64,000 nt of DNA from Algibacter pectinivorans (GTDB lineage Bacteria > Bacteroidota > Bacteroidia > Flavobacteriales > Flavobacteriaceae). Positions 45,340-57,400 of the stretch are shown here, piece after piece. Made by a program: the position numbers and the translations under genes. A model generated the notes under the pieces. That model saw only the letters and a list, made by a program, of their open reading frames with translations, had not been told where the DNA came from and did not search any database. The stretch's first letter is position 1; the number at the start of each line of letters is the position of its first letter. Location of the stretch: contig NZ_FOMI01000011.1 of the NCBI RefSeq assembly GCF_900112595.1, positions 65,712 through 129,711 on the forward strand, given 5' to 3'.

Positions 45340-45669
45340 ATGGATAATATACAAACGCAATTTGCTATAGCAGGCATAATTAATGGTCTTGTACAATTTA
45401 TTATACTAGTAGCAAGCATAATTATACTAGTTAAAAAAAAGAGTATAGCAACGGTACTGTTATGTGTTGGAAGTTTACTTAATATTATTGGTTTTGTTGG
45501 CGGATACATTTATAATGCAATTGCCGCCCAAAACGGAACAGAAGCCATACTTAATGCCCAAGTTACCCTGCATTTTTTTAACGCCTTTTCTATTTTTATT
45601 TTTGGCGTTGGTTTATTACTGTTAGCTTTAAATCATTTTGTTAAGCAGAGTACAGACAGGCTTATCTAA
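45340..45669 (+). CDS. Small membrane protein, three helices
   Basis: A 109-residue protein with three hydrophobic segments (about 10-32, 38-60 and 80-100). The N-terminal NIQTQFAIAGIINGLVQF and the hydrophobic FNAFSIFIFGVGLLLLAL are visible. It follows trmD by 14 bp, so the two are likely co-transcribed. The family is unknown to me. A GGCTTTTTTTTT tract (about 45679-45690) follows the stop, with only weak pairing upstream. Confidence 0.6.
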   Translation: MDNIQTQFAIAGIINGLVQFIILVASIIILVKKKSIATVLLCVGSLLNIIGFVGGYIYNAIAAQNGTEAILNAQVTLHFFNAFSIFIFGVGLLLLALNHFVKQSTDRLI

Positions 45670-45707
45670 GCACCTAAAGGCTTTTTTTTTATGTACTACA
45701 CTGTGTT

Positions 45708-45775
45708 AAGGATAGTAGCGGCATCCTTTTGGTTTACTAAAAAACCAAAAGATATAGCGGATAGCCTGACTTTTT
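45708..45775 (+). ncRNA. Flavo-1-like structured RNA element
   Basis: GATAGTAGCGGCATCCTTTT, a hairpin with stem TTTTGGTTT/AAACCAAAA, and AAAAGATATAGCGGATAGCC run over about 68 bp, ending in a T-run. The two flanking motifs recur, in the same order, on the minus strand at 63716-63849. From memory they resemble the Flavo-1 RNA motif of Flavobacteria. It lies between the trmD operon and rplS. Confidence 0.6.
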
Positions 45776-45849
45776 GCTTTTACCAAACATAAAGTTTACA
45801 CCTATTATGAAGCAAAAAGAAACACCCCAAAAAAAATATAAATAAAACG

Positions 45850-45953
45850 TTGCAGGTTACTAATTAATAGTTATTTTTGCACCCAATTTCGGGTTAACCT
45901 CTGGCGAGAATCGTGAATGTTGTTCTGAATTAATTATAATTAAATTTAAAGAT
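45850..45953 (+). promoter_or_regulatory. rplS promoter and leader (bL19 leader candidate)
   Basis: TTG at 45850-45852, a 19-nt spacer and TATTTTTG at 45872-45879 match the consensus. The transcript leader of about 70 nt contains an ACCC/GGGT hairpin and a TCTGGCGAGAATCGTGAATG segment. A ribosomal leader motif for bL19 in Flavobacteria has been described, and this fits its position. Autoregulation by L19 is inferred. Confidence 0.5.
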
Positions 45954-46304
45954 ATGGAATCTTTAGTAAAATTTGTACAAGACGAGTTTGTAACAAGAAA
46001 AGATTTACCAGAATTTTCGGCTGGTGATACAATAACGGTATTCTACGAAATTAAAGAGGGTAGCAAAACGCGTACTCAGTTTTTTAGAGGAACAGTTATA
46101 CAAAGAAGAGGATCTGGAAGTTCAGAAACTTTTACAATTAGAAAAATGTCAGGATCTATTGGTGTAGAGCGTATCTTCCCAGTTAATTTACCTGCATTAC
46201 AAAAAATAGAAGTTAACAAACGTGGTAAAGTACGTAGAGCACGTATATTCTACTTTAGAGGCCTTACAGGTAAAAAAGCTAGAATTACAGAGCGTAGACG
46301 TTAA
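45954..46304 (+). CDS. rplS: 50S ribosomal protein L19
   Basis: A 116-residue protein at the 30S-50S interface. The core motif FRGTVIQRRGSGSSETFTIR and the C-terminal VRRARIFYFRGLTGKKARI identify it. It has a consensus promoter, a structured leader and a strong terminator, so it is a single-gene unit. The leader may provide autoregulation. Confidence 0.97.
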   Translation: MESLVKFVQDEFVTRKDLPEFSAGDTITVFYEIKEGSKTRTQFFRGTVIQRRGSGSSETFTIRKMSGSIGVERIFPVNLPALQKIEVNKRGKVRRARIFYFRGLTGKKARITERRR

Positions 46305-46332
46305 TAACAGTTTACCTGCATTAGCAGTATTT

Positions 46333-46363
46333 AAAAGCCTTGAGACCTCTCAAGGCTTTTTTT
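46333..46363 (+). terminator. rplS terminator
   Basis: AAAAGCCTTGAG (46333-46344) pairs perfectly with CTCAAGGCTTTT (46349-46360) around a 4-nt loop, followed by T residues. Confidence 0.9.
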
Positions 46364-46904
46364 ATTAACTATTGTTAATAACTACGGTTGATAACTAGTT
46401 GATATCTAAACCCTTAATAATTTGTTTTTATTGCATTGTGATGGTATATTTACTACAGAAATAAATGACAACCTTGGTTGGTTTCGCTTCAACAACGAAT
46501 TTGCATAACTTTCTAAATAAGGTAACGTTCTTATAAAATTGTTTTTGAGGTTTAATTATACCACGTGTATGCGTGAGACTGTAAAAAAAACCATGACATT
46601 ATAAAAAGTGGCATTCGTACAAGCAGATGCAAACTAGTATAATGGAAAGCTTAAAAAGCAGTAAAACCGAAAGTGATTACTGTAATGCAAGCAATGCTAA
46701 TAGCAGATTTAACACGAAAGTGAAGAATAGGTTAATAGCATCAAGAAAACAATTACAGAAACATAGTAGTAATAGATCAATACATTTTGAAAATTACAAT
46801 TGTGTTTCATTGAAATAACAATTATTTGTACCGAAGGGGTTTAGATGAATATTTTAAACACACTTAAGTAGTAATACTTAATAGGACTTATAAAGTTATT
46901 TCTA

Positions 46905-46955
46905 AAAAGCCATATCAAAGGAGATTAACTTCTGCAGTGATATGGCTTTTGTTTT
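46905..46955 (+). terminator. Strong terminator with no upstream gene
   Basis: AAAAGCCATATCA (46905-46917) pairs with TGATATGGCTTTT (46938-46950), enclosing a 20-nt segment with a smaller AGGAG/CTTCT stem, and is followed by a T-rich stretch. It implies a plus-strand transcript of unknown identity. Confidence 0.7.
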
Positions 46956-47046
46956 TTATTAAATTAGCACTCACACTACGCTATATTGATTTTACTCTAA
47001 AAGTTATTACTTTCTTTATTTTTCAACTTAAAATTGACCATTTTAA

Positions 47047-49350
<2,304 letters not shown>

Positions 49351-49370
49351 TTTAATCTTAATGAAATTTC

Positions 49371-49397
49371 AAAAAAGCTCCTTTTAGGAGCTTTTTT
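49371..49397 (+). terminator. icd terminator
   Basis: AAAAAAGCTCCT pairs with AGGAGCTTTTTT around a 3-nt loop, followed by T residues. Confidence 0.85.
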
Positions 49398-49423
49398 TAT
49401 ACTTTTATAAAAAAAGCTGTTAA

Positions 49424-51799
49424 ATGAAATACTTCTTTTGTTGGTGTATTTGCGCACTAAGTTTAGCTATCAATCCTCTTAATGCGCAATCAAAATATAC
49501 CTTAAGCGGAACCATTTCCGAAGAAAAAAGCAATGAAACCCTAATTGGTGTAAATATTATTTTTCCCGAAATTTCTGCTGGAACAACCACAAACGAGTAT
49601 GGATTTTACTCCATTACCGTTCCCGAAGGTACCTACACTATAGTCATTAGTTACCTTGGCTATACAACAATATCTGAAACCATAACCTTAACAGAAGACA
49701 TTACTAAAAATTTTAATCTTGCTGATGCCTTAGAGAGCTTAGACGAAATTGTTATTACAGAAAACATTGAAAAACTAAATATTAGAACGCCACAAATGAG
49801 TGTTAACAAGCTCACTTCTGGTACCATTAAAGAAATTCCAGTTGTTCTTGGCGAATCCGATATTATAAAAGCCATTACCTTACTACCCGGAGTTACTTCT
49901 GCCGGCGAAGGTGCCTCTGGCTTTAATGTTCGTGGTGGTGCAGCCGATCAAAACTTAATTCTATTAGACGAGGCTATCATTTACAACTCTTCCCATTTAT
50001 TTGGCTTCTTTTCTGTTTTTAATCCGGATGCTATTAAAGATTTAAAACTTTATAAAGGTGGTATTCCTGCGCGTTATGGCGGTAGGGTTTCATCGGTTTT
50101 AGATATTTATCAAAAAGAAGGTAACAGCAAAGAGTTTCATGCAAACGGTGGTATTGGTATTGTATCTAGCAGATTACTTGTTGAAGGTCCTATAGAAAAA
50201 GATAAAGGCTCCTTTCTTTTAGGCGGACGCTCTAGTTACGCACACTTATTTTTACCACTTTTCGATATTGATAACAAAGCCTACTTTTATGACCTTAACA
50301 CAAAACTTAGCTATAAATTAAACGATAATAATAACATTTACCTTTCTGGATACTTTGGAAGAGATGTTTTTAAAATTGAAGATACTTTTGAGAATACATA
50401 CGGTAATGCGGTTATAAACTTTCGTTGGAATCATTTATTTTCTAATAAATTATTTTCAAACCTTTCGTTAATTTATTCGGATTACGACTATAATTTAAGA
50501 TTGAATTTTGTTGAATTCGATTGGGTTTCTGGCATTCAGAATTTCAATTTAAAATATGATTTTAAGCATTACCTAAGCAATAAAATTAAACTACAATATG
50601 GTTTAAACAGTATTTATTACCGTTTTAATCCAGGTGAAATTACTCCAACAGTAGAATCTTCAGGAATTAATCCTTTTAAGCTAACAGACAAATACGCCTT
50701 TGAAAATGCGCTTTATTTAGATGCCGAACATAAGGTTTCAGATAAATTAGCCCTATCATACGGCCTAAGACTTAGTAGTTTTACGCGTTTAGGACAGGAT
50801 GAATTAAATATATACGAGAATGACCAAGCTGTTTTATTTAATGACGATTTTAAAATTTATGAAAAAGCAGAACCTATAGCAACAGAAACTTATGAACGTA
50901 GCGATGTTATTGAAAGCTTCTATAATCTTGAACCTAGAGGGTCTTTATCCTACCAACTAAATACTAAAAGTTCGGTAAAACTGAGCTATAACCGTATGGC
51001 TCAATATATACACCTGCTTTCTAACACCAGCTCGCCTACTCCTTTGGATATTTGGACACCAAGTGGTAAATATGTAAAACCGCAATTACTTGACCAATAT
51101 GCCATTGGGTACTTTAAAAATTTTAACGATAACGCCTATTCTTTAGAACTGGAAAGCTTCTATAAAGATGTTAAAAATAGAATAGACTACATTGATGGCG
51201 CAAATTTAATAGCTAATAATGCTATTGAGCAGGTTATACTAAATGGAAAATCTAGAGCCTACGGGTTGGAACTTTTACTTAGAAAAAACGAAGGTCGATT
51301 TAAAGGTTGGTTGGCCTATACACTATCTAGGTCTGAGCAACAAACTCCAGGAAGAACAGCTAACGAAATAGGTATAAATAACGGAAATTGGTACAAAACA
51401 CCTTTTGATAAAACCCATGATATTTCCATAACTGGTAATTATCAATGGAATGAAAAATGGAAAATAAGTAGTAATTTTCTGTTTCAAACAGGACAGCCTG
51501 CAACATTTCCGAATGGCCAATATAGTTACAACGGATTAAGCATCCCCAATTACAGTAACAGAAATTCAGATCGTCTTCCGGCATACCACAGACTTGATAT
51601 AGCTCTAAATTACAAACCTAAACCTAATAAAACTAAAGGTTGGCAAGGCGAATGGGTATTTGGCTTTTATAATATTTATAACCGAAGAAATGCGGCTTCC
51701 ATTTCATTTGGACAAAACGAGACTACAAATGCTAATGAAGCAACCAGATTATCCATTTTTGGTATTGTTCCATCAATATCATATAATTTTAAACTTTAA
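49424..51799 (+). CDS. TonB-dependent receptor with CarboxypepD_reg domain
   Basis: A 791-residue outer-membrane protein. A signal peptide ends at about residue 21; a CarboxypepD_reg-like domain spans about 24-110; the plug (about 120-240) shows IKAITLLPGVTSAGEGASGF, NVRGGAADQNLILLDEA and LYKGGIPARYGGRVSSVLD. The barrel ends FGIVPSISYNFKL. It is followed after 4 bp by a DUF4249 lipoprotein, the standard pair for this receptor subgroup. The substrate is unknown; no other uptake genes are linked. Confidence 0.92.
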   Translation: MKYFFCWCICALSLAINPLNAQSKYTLSGTISEEKSNETLIGVNIIFPEISAGTTTNEYGFYSITVPEGTYTIVISYLGYTTISETITLTEDITKNFNLADALESLDEIVITENIEKLNIRTPQMSVNKLTSGTIKEIPVVLGESDIIKAITLLPGVTSAGEGASGFNVRGGAADQNLILLDEAIIYNSSHLFGFFSVFNPDAIKDLKLYKGGIPARYGGRVSSVLDIYQKEGNSKEFHANGGIGIVSSRLLVEGPIEKDKGSFLLGGRSSYAHLFLPLFDIDNKAYFYDLNTKLSYKLNDNNNIYLSGYFGRDVFKIEDTFENTYGNAVINFRWNHLFSNKLFSNLSLIYSDYDYNLRLNFVEFDWVSGIQNFNLKYDFKHYLSNKIKLQYGLNSIYYRFNPGEITPTVESSGINPFKLTDKYAFENALYLDAEHKVSDKLALSYGLRLSSFTRLGQDELNIYENDQAVLFNDDFKIYEKAEPIATETYERSDVIESFYNLEPRGSLSYQLNTKSSVKLSYNRMAQYIHLLSNTSSPTPLDIWTPSGKYVKPQLLDQYAIGYFKNFNDNAYSLELESFYKDVKNRIDYIDGANLIANNAIEQVILNGKSRAYGLELLLRKNEGRFKGWLAYTLSRSEQQTPGRTANEIGINNGNWYKTPFDKTHDISITGNYQWNEKWKISSNFLFQTGQPATFPNGQYSYNGLSIPNYSNRNSDRLPAYHRLDIALNYKPKPNKTKGWQGEWVFGFYNIYNRRNAASISFGQNETTNANEATRLSIFGIVPSISYNFKL

Positions 51800-51803
51800 G
51801 AAT

Positions 51804-52619
51804 ATGCGAAAAATAGTTATAATATTCATTATTAGTTTACTAGTTACATCCTGTGAAGATGTAATTGATGTTAATTTAAATACAGCCGACCCAAGATTAG
51901 TAATTGATGCGTCCATACTCTGGAATACTGAAACAACAGGAAGTACACAGTTAATACAACTTAGCCTAACAGCGCCTTATTTTAGCGACACTATTCCTCC
52001 TGCAACCGGAGCCACAGTAACAGTTACAGATTCAAGCAATGAAGTATTTAATTTTACCGAAGAAGACGCCACTGGAAAATATATAAATATTGAATTTACG
52101 CCCAAAGAAAACGAAGACTATACCCTAACCATCCTTTATAACAACGAAACTTACACGGCCACAGAAACCATGACCTCGGTTGTGCCTATTGAATATGTAG
52201 AGCAAAAAAACGATGGTGGTTTTTCTGGAGAAGAAATAGAAATAAAAGCCTATTATCAAGATCCGGCAGAGGTACAAAACTACTACCTATTCGACTTTTT
52301 TGTTGTAGATAGAGAAACAGCGTCTATTGAAGTTTATGATGACGAGTTTACAGATGGTAATGAAATTTTCGCTTTTTATTCTAATGAAGATTTAAAAGCC
52401 GGGGATACCCTTGTTATTAGAAATTCCGGTATTTCTCAACGTACCTACGAGTTTTTTAATATACTATTACAACAAACCGATGATGATTCTGGAGATCCTT
52501 TTCAAACCCAACCTGCAACTGTAAGAGGTAATTGCATAAATCAAACCAATCCGGATAACTATCCATTGGGTTATTTTAGAGTTTCAAGAGTCGATACATT
52601 CAACTACGTTGTTCAATAA
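51804..52619 (+). CDS. DUF4249 lipoprotein
   Basis: A 271-residue lipoprotein (lipobox LLVTSCEDV). The mature domain is beta-rich, with VIDVNLNTADPRLVIDASIL at the start and a repeated immunoglobulin-like strand pattern (GATVTVTDSSNEVFNFTEE, YTLTILYNNETYTATE). The C-terminus VRGNCINQTNPDNYPLGYF is typical of DUF4249. The correct start is the ATG at 51804. The family is found beside TonB receptors and may be their surface-exposed partner; the ligand is unknown. Confidence 0.85.
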   Translation: MRKIVIIFIISLLVTSCEDVIDVNLNTADPRLVIDASILWNTETTGSTQLIQLSLTAPYFSDTIPPATGATVTVTDSSNEVFNFTEEDATGKYINIEFTPKENEDYTLTILYNNETYTATETMTSVVPIEYVEQKNDGGFSGEEIEIKAYYQDPAEVQNYYLFDFFVVDRETASIEVYDDEFTDGNEIFAFYSNEDLKAGDTLVIRNSGISQRTYEFFNILLQQTDDDSGDPFQTQPATVRGNCINQTNPDNYPLGYFRVSRVDTFNYVVQ

Positions 52620-52681
52620 CCTTGTATAAAACTATAACCATTTCCTATTTAGTCCACTAAATTTTTATGTATTTTTAACCC

Positions 52682-53503
52682 ATGAATTTCATAAAAACCA
52701 CCGAGCAAGATTCCAACCACAACCATTTAGAAAAAATGAGTGTTTCGGAATTGCTAATTAATATCAACAAAGAAGACAAAACCGTACCGTATGCTGTTGA
52801 GCAAGCATTACCGCAAATAGAAGCCCTTGTTGTTCAAATTGTAGATAAACTAAAAAATGGCGGACGCTTATTCTATATGGGCGCCGGAACAAGTGGCAGA
52901 CTTGGGGTTGTTGATGCATCAGAATGTCCTCCTACATTTGGAGTGCCTTACGACTTAGTTATCGGGCTTATTGCTGGCGGCGATTTGGCAATAAGAAAAG
53001 CGGTAGAATTTGCTGAAGATTCCAAAACTCAAGGTTGGAAAGATTTACAGGAACATCGAATAAACTCTAAAGATGTAGTAATTGGTATTGCTGCCTCAGG
53101 AACAACACCCTATGTTATTTCTGCTTTAGAAAAATGTAATGAAAACAACATTATTACTGGTTGTATTTCTTGTAATAAAAATAGTCCACTTTCTAATGTT
53201 TCAAAATTCCCTATAGATGTGGTTGTCGGTCCAGAATTTGTAACAGGCAGTTCTAGAATGAAAGCCGGAACAGCACAAAAATTGGTACTTAACATGATTA
53301 CCACTTCAACCATGATTCAATTAGGTCATGTAAAAGGCAACAAAATGGTAGATATGCAACTAAGCAATAACAAGCTTGTGGACAGAGGTGCTAGAATGAT
53401 TATGAAAGAAATTAACGTGTCTAAAGCCGAAGCTTTAAAACTATTAAACGAACATAAAAGCGTAAGAAACGCAGTAAAATATTATAATGATGGAAGAGCA
53501 TAA
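52682..53503 (+). CDS. murQ: N-acetylmuramic acid 6-phosphate etherase
   Basis: Cleaves the lactyl ether of MurNAc-6-phosphate to give GlcNAc-6-phosphate, for cell-wall recycling. The 273-residue SIS-domain protein shows YMGAGTSGRLGVVDASECPP, LIAGGDLAIRKAVEFAEDS and GIAASGTTPYV, with VVGPEFVTGSSRMKAGTAQ. It is a little shorter than the E. coli enzyme at the C-terminus. The DUF6095 gene overlaps its last 17 bp and is co-translated. Other recycling genes are not adjacent. Confidence 0.95.
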   Translation: MNFIKTTEQDSNHNHLEKMSVSELLININKEDKTVPYAVEQALPQIEALVVQIVDKLKNGGRLFYMGAGTSGRLGVVDASECPPTFGVPYDLVIGLIAGGDLAIRKAVEFAEDSKTQGWKDLQEHRINSKDVVIGIAASGTTPYVISALEKCNENNIITGCISCNKNSPLSNVSKFPIDVVVGPEFVTGSSRMKAGTAQKLVLNMITTSTMIQLGHVKGNKMVDMQLSNNKLVDRGARMIMKEINVSKAEALKLLNEHKSVRNAVKYYNDGRA

Positions 53504-53723
53504 AACAGATAAAACCGTATTGTTTCAAGGAATAAAAACATTAGTGTTTGCAGCATTAAGTCTGCTTATGGGACCTGTTTTACTAAGTTTTGCTTTTAGT
53601 AAACCGGATGATAAACTTTACATGCCGCTTTTAATTGTGGGGTGTTTAATTTGTGCCTTTGCTATTTTTCTAATTTTTAAAGGCATCAAATTAATAATGA
53701 ACAGTATGTTCAAGAAGAAATAA
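53487..53723 (+). CDS. DUF6095-type membrane protein
   Basis: A 78-residue protein with two hydrophobic segments (about 17-37 and 45-70) and a basic tail (MNSMFKKK). It starts within the end of murQ; the tandem ATGATG at 53487 leaves the exact start open by one residue. The family is common behind murQ in Flavobacteria and has no known function. Confidence 0.75.
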   Translation: MMEEHKTDKTVLFQGIKTLVFAALSLLMGPVLLSFAFSKPDDKLYMPLLIVGCLICAFAIFLIFKGIKLIMNSMFKKK

Positions 53724-53781
53724 TCTCGATTTATAATCTGGTTTGGATTAATACGTTTAAAAAACATACTTTTTCTATAAA

Positions 53782-54282
53782 TTATTTCAAGGTTTCCTGT
53801 TTAGGGGTTGTTGGGTTATATCCAAAATCCTTATCATTTAAAACAATTCCTAAATTATCCAAAATATAGTTTATAATAGCATAATGGTGTATAGTATGGC
53901 TGTTAGCTTGTGCTAATAATGCGCCGTAAGTATAAGCTATTTCTGTTTTTCCTAGTCCTAAATCATCAATTACAATAACATTATCCGTTATATTAAAAGC
54001 TATAGTATTCAATTTATCAACAATAAAACTATGGTAATCTCGTGCACAACAACAATCGGACTCCACAGATTTATTTCTACTTCTTGATGTTAAATCTATC
54101 CCGTTTTCAGGATTTTCATTAAAAATACAATCATAAAAATCTAAAATATGCCTAATATGTGTACCTATACTAGAATGATAAGGTGGTACTGAAGCATCAC
54201 AGAGCTGTAAATTAGACAAGTTATCTAATAAAATCCTAGATTTTTGAAGGGTTTTTAAAGTAGAGTCAATAATAACGTTCAT
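53782..54282 (-). CDS. DinB-like protein
   Basis: A 166-residue four-helix-bundle protein. The putative metal-binding histidines are in SIGTHIRHILDFYDC and ANSHTIHHYAIINYIL, matching the three-His pattern of DinB/DfsB-type proteins. I use the ATG at 54282; 54288 adds two residues. A CCCA-like tract at SDCCCARDY is unusual for the family. The substrate is unknown; relatives include thiol transferases. It diverges from the HTCS regulator at 54451. Confidence 0.75.
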   Translation of the reverse strand: MNVIIDSTLKTLQKSRILLDNLSNLQLCDASVPPYHSSIGTHIRHILDFYDCIFNENPENGIDLTSRSRNKSVESDCCCARDYHSFIVDKLNTIAFNITDNVIVIDDLGLGKTEIAYTYGALLAQANSHTIHHYAIINYILDNLGIVLNDKDFGYNPTTPKQETLK

Positions 54283-54450
54283 AAACACTAAAATAGTTAA
54301 AAAAAATTTAAATAAACTAAGGATTTTTAGTCTTGATTCTACGATTTCCTTACAACAAAATTTTAAAACCCTGAATTTTAATTAGATAAAAAATATCACT
54401 ACCTTGTTTTAATTTAAATAATATAATAATATTCTAATTATAACTCTAGT

Positions 54451-57400
54451 TTGGTACGTCGTTATTATAAAACCTTTTATATTCCCTTTGTATATTTATT
54501 GTTTTACTACTGTTTTCTAAATGCACAAGATAGTATTAGCTCTTATATAGATCCTGTTTACCCTCAAAAGCAATTTTCGTTTAAAACCTTATCTATTAAT
54601 AATGGTTTATCACAAAATAGCGTTATAAGTATCGCACAAGATAGTATTGGATATTTATGGATGGCTACCCAAGATGGTTTAAATAAATACAATGGTAGAG
54701 ATTTTAAACATTACAACAAACAGTTTGAAGATATTACCAGAGCGACATTTAGCAGGCTTGGTAAAATTTACATAGACAAGCAAAACAGACTCTGGATTAT
54801 TACACACTCAGGTAAATTAGAACTTTACCAACCTAAAACCGACGATTTTAAACCTATAAAACTACCATTTGAAGCGAGTATCGTTTTTCAAGATAAAGAC
54901 TTAAATTTATTTATTGGCTCTTATGATAAAGGTCTTTATAAAATTGATGCAAAAACTAAAGATACCATTCAAGTTTTTAAAAATGAAGAAGTACACAAAA
55001 CCGTTTACAACATCCTCGAGCATGAAAACAGCTTATATGTTGCCACCTCTGGTAGTGTATATAAATTAAATAAAGATAACACCTATAACAACATAAAGGT
55101 TACAACCACTCGATCTACAAACTTTAGCGTTTTAAAAACAAACGAAAAGAACGACATTTGGCTGGGTTCCTTTGGCTCAGGTCTATTTTTTAAATCTAAA
55201 GACAGTGACTCATTTACCCAATATACATCGCCAGAGCTTCCCAATAACCTAAATATTGAAGACTTATTAATTGATAGCAGAAATAGGCTATGGATTGTTA
55301 CCTACGGCAACGGCGTATATCTTATAGATTTTAAAACGAATACCATTAAAAACTTTAAAGCTAATAAAAACAATCCGTTTGCAATTCATTACAACGATAT
55401 GCTATGTTTATACGAAGATGCTACAGGAATTATTTGGTTTGGGTCCGATGGTACAGGGGCTAGTTATTACGATACGCACTTAATAAAATTTAATATTTTA
55501 ACTAATAACCAAGTTCCAAAAACCGTAAACGTAAATATGGTTAGATCTATAACCACGGATAGTCTTGATAACATCTGGATTGGAACTTCGGGTAAAGGTT
55601 TAACCGTAGTAAACCTAAAAACGGACACTTATAAAACCTATACAACAGCTAACACTCCTTTGGCAAGTAACAGAATTATTAGCCTAAATTTTATAGATAA
55701 AAATTTCTGGATTGGGCATCAAGGATACGGACTAAATATTATTGAAAGTAACGGGAACTATAAATACTACCCCGAAATTTCAGATTTTACAATTTGGCGT
55801 ATTATTAAAACAACTAACAACCAAGCTTGGTTATGTACAGAACGTCATGGTGTTTTATTATTTGATAAAAACAGAGGCATTTTAAAACAATACAACACTA
55901 AAAACTCAAAATTACAATCCAACAATATAAGAGCTTTAACTATCGATGATAAAAAAAATATTTGGATTGGAACAGATGACAAAGGCTTATATAAACTGAA
56001 CACCAAAACAGATGAAATTAATAAAATACCAATTGTATCTAACAAAATAAAATCACTTTACAGCAACAGTAGTATACTTTGGGTAGGCACATTTGGAGAT
56101 GGATTAAAAAAATATAATATCTTAAAAAATACCGTTACCACTTATACTGAAAAAGAAGGACTACCTAACGATGTTATTTACGGAATTCTACCCGATAAAC
56201 ACCAAAATTTGTGGTTAAGTACAAATAATGGCCTAAGCCAATTAAAAACAATTAATGGTAAAGTACAATTCGAAAACTTTAGTTCTTATGATGGCTTACA
56301 GGCTAAAGAATTTAATACAGGTGCTTACTATTTAGACAAAAAAGGTACTTTAATGTTTGGTGGCTTAGAAGGCATTAATTGGTTTCACCCTGGGCAACTA
56401 ACTTTTAACACGGTAAAACCTAAAACTATAATTTCTAAATTAGAAATCTTCTCTAAACCTAGAGACCTCACTGAAAGTTTAAAATTAAAACATAACGATA
56501 ATACCATAACGTTTACTTTTTCTAGCCTGCATTTTTCGCAACCCGAACGAAATGCCTTTAAATACAAACTCGTAAATCATGATAAAAACTGGATAGCTTC
56601 AGGAAACACTAATATAGCGCATTATACCAATTTACCTCCTAACACGTATACCTTTCAAGTGATTTCGAGTAATTATGATGGCATTTGGAATTACGAACCT
56701 GCAACCTATTCATTCACCATAAATAAACCTTGGTATTTAAGCAACTTAGCCATTATAGCATATGTTGTTTTAGGTGTTTTAATAGCGTTTGCAGTTTATA
56801 AATATCTTAAATGGCGCTGGCTTATTAAAATGCAATTGCAATTTGAACATAAAGAAACCGCACGCTTAAAACAATTAAACGGCTTTAAAACTAAACTTTA
56901 TACAAATATTTCTCATGAGTTTAGAACACCGCTTACCTTAATAACTGGCCCTATTGAAAAACAATTAGGCAATCCAAAACTATCAAAGTCCGATAAAACA
57001 GAATTAGAATTAGTACAACGAAACTCTAAACGTCTTTTAAACCTAGTTAACCAGCTACTCGATTTATCTAAACTAGAAACAGGCAACTTAACCTTATCGG
57101 TAAGTCAAGGTAATTTAGGTGTTTTTCTAAAACAATTAGTAAAAGCATTTCAATTTAAAGCCAAAGAAAAAAATATTAATTTCTCCTATAATATAATGCC
57201 CATCGAAAATGCTTGGTATGATAAGGATGTTATCGAAAAAATAGTAACTAACTTATTAGCAAACGCCATAAAATATACACCAAAGGAAGGCACTATTAAT
57301 TTTGATGTTTCTATTCAAAAAGGACAAATTATTATTACAGTTATAAATAATGGGAATACTATAAAGACTGAAGACATTGCCAAACTTTTTCAGCGGTACT

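Noticed and set aside
46642..46818. Small ORF between rplS and icd as a protein gene
   Set aside because: Composition is Ser/Asn/Lys-rich with no motif, and no start signal stands out; kept only as a possible RNA region.
51660..51803. Long N-terminal extension of the DUF4249 gene
   Set aside because: It runs inside the TonB receptor gene; the ATG at 51804 gives a clean lipoprotein signal.
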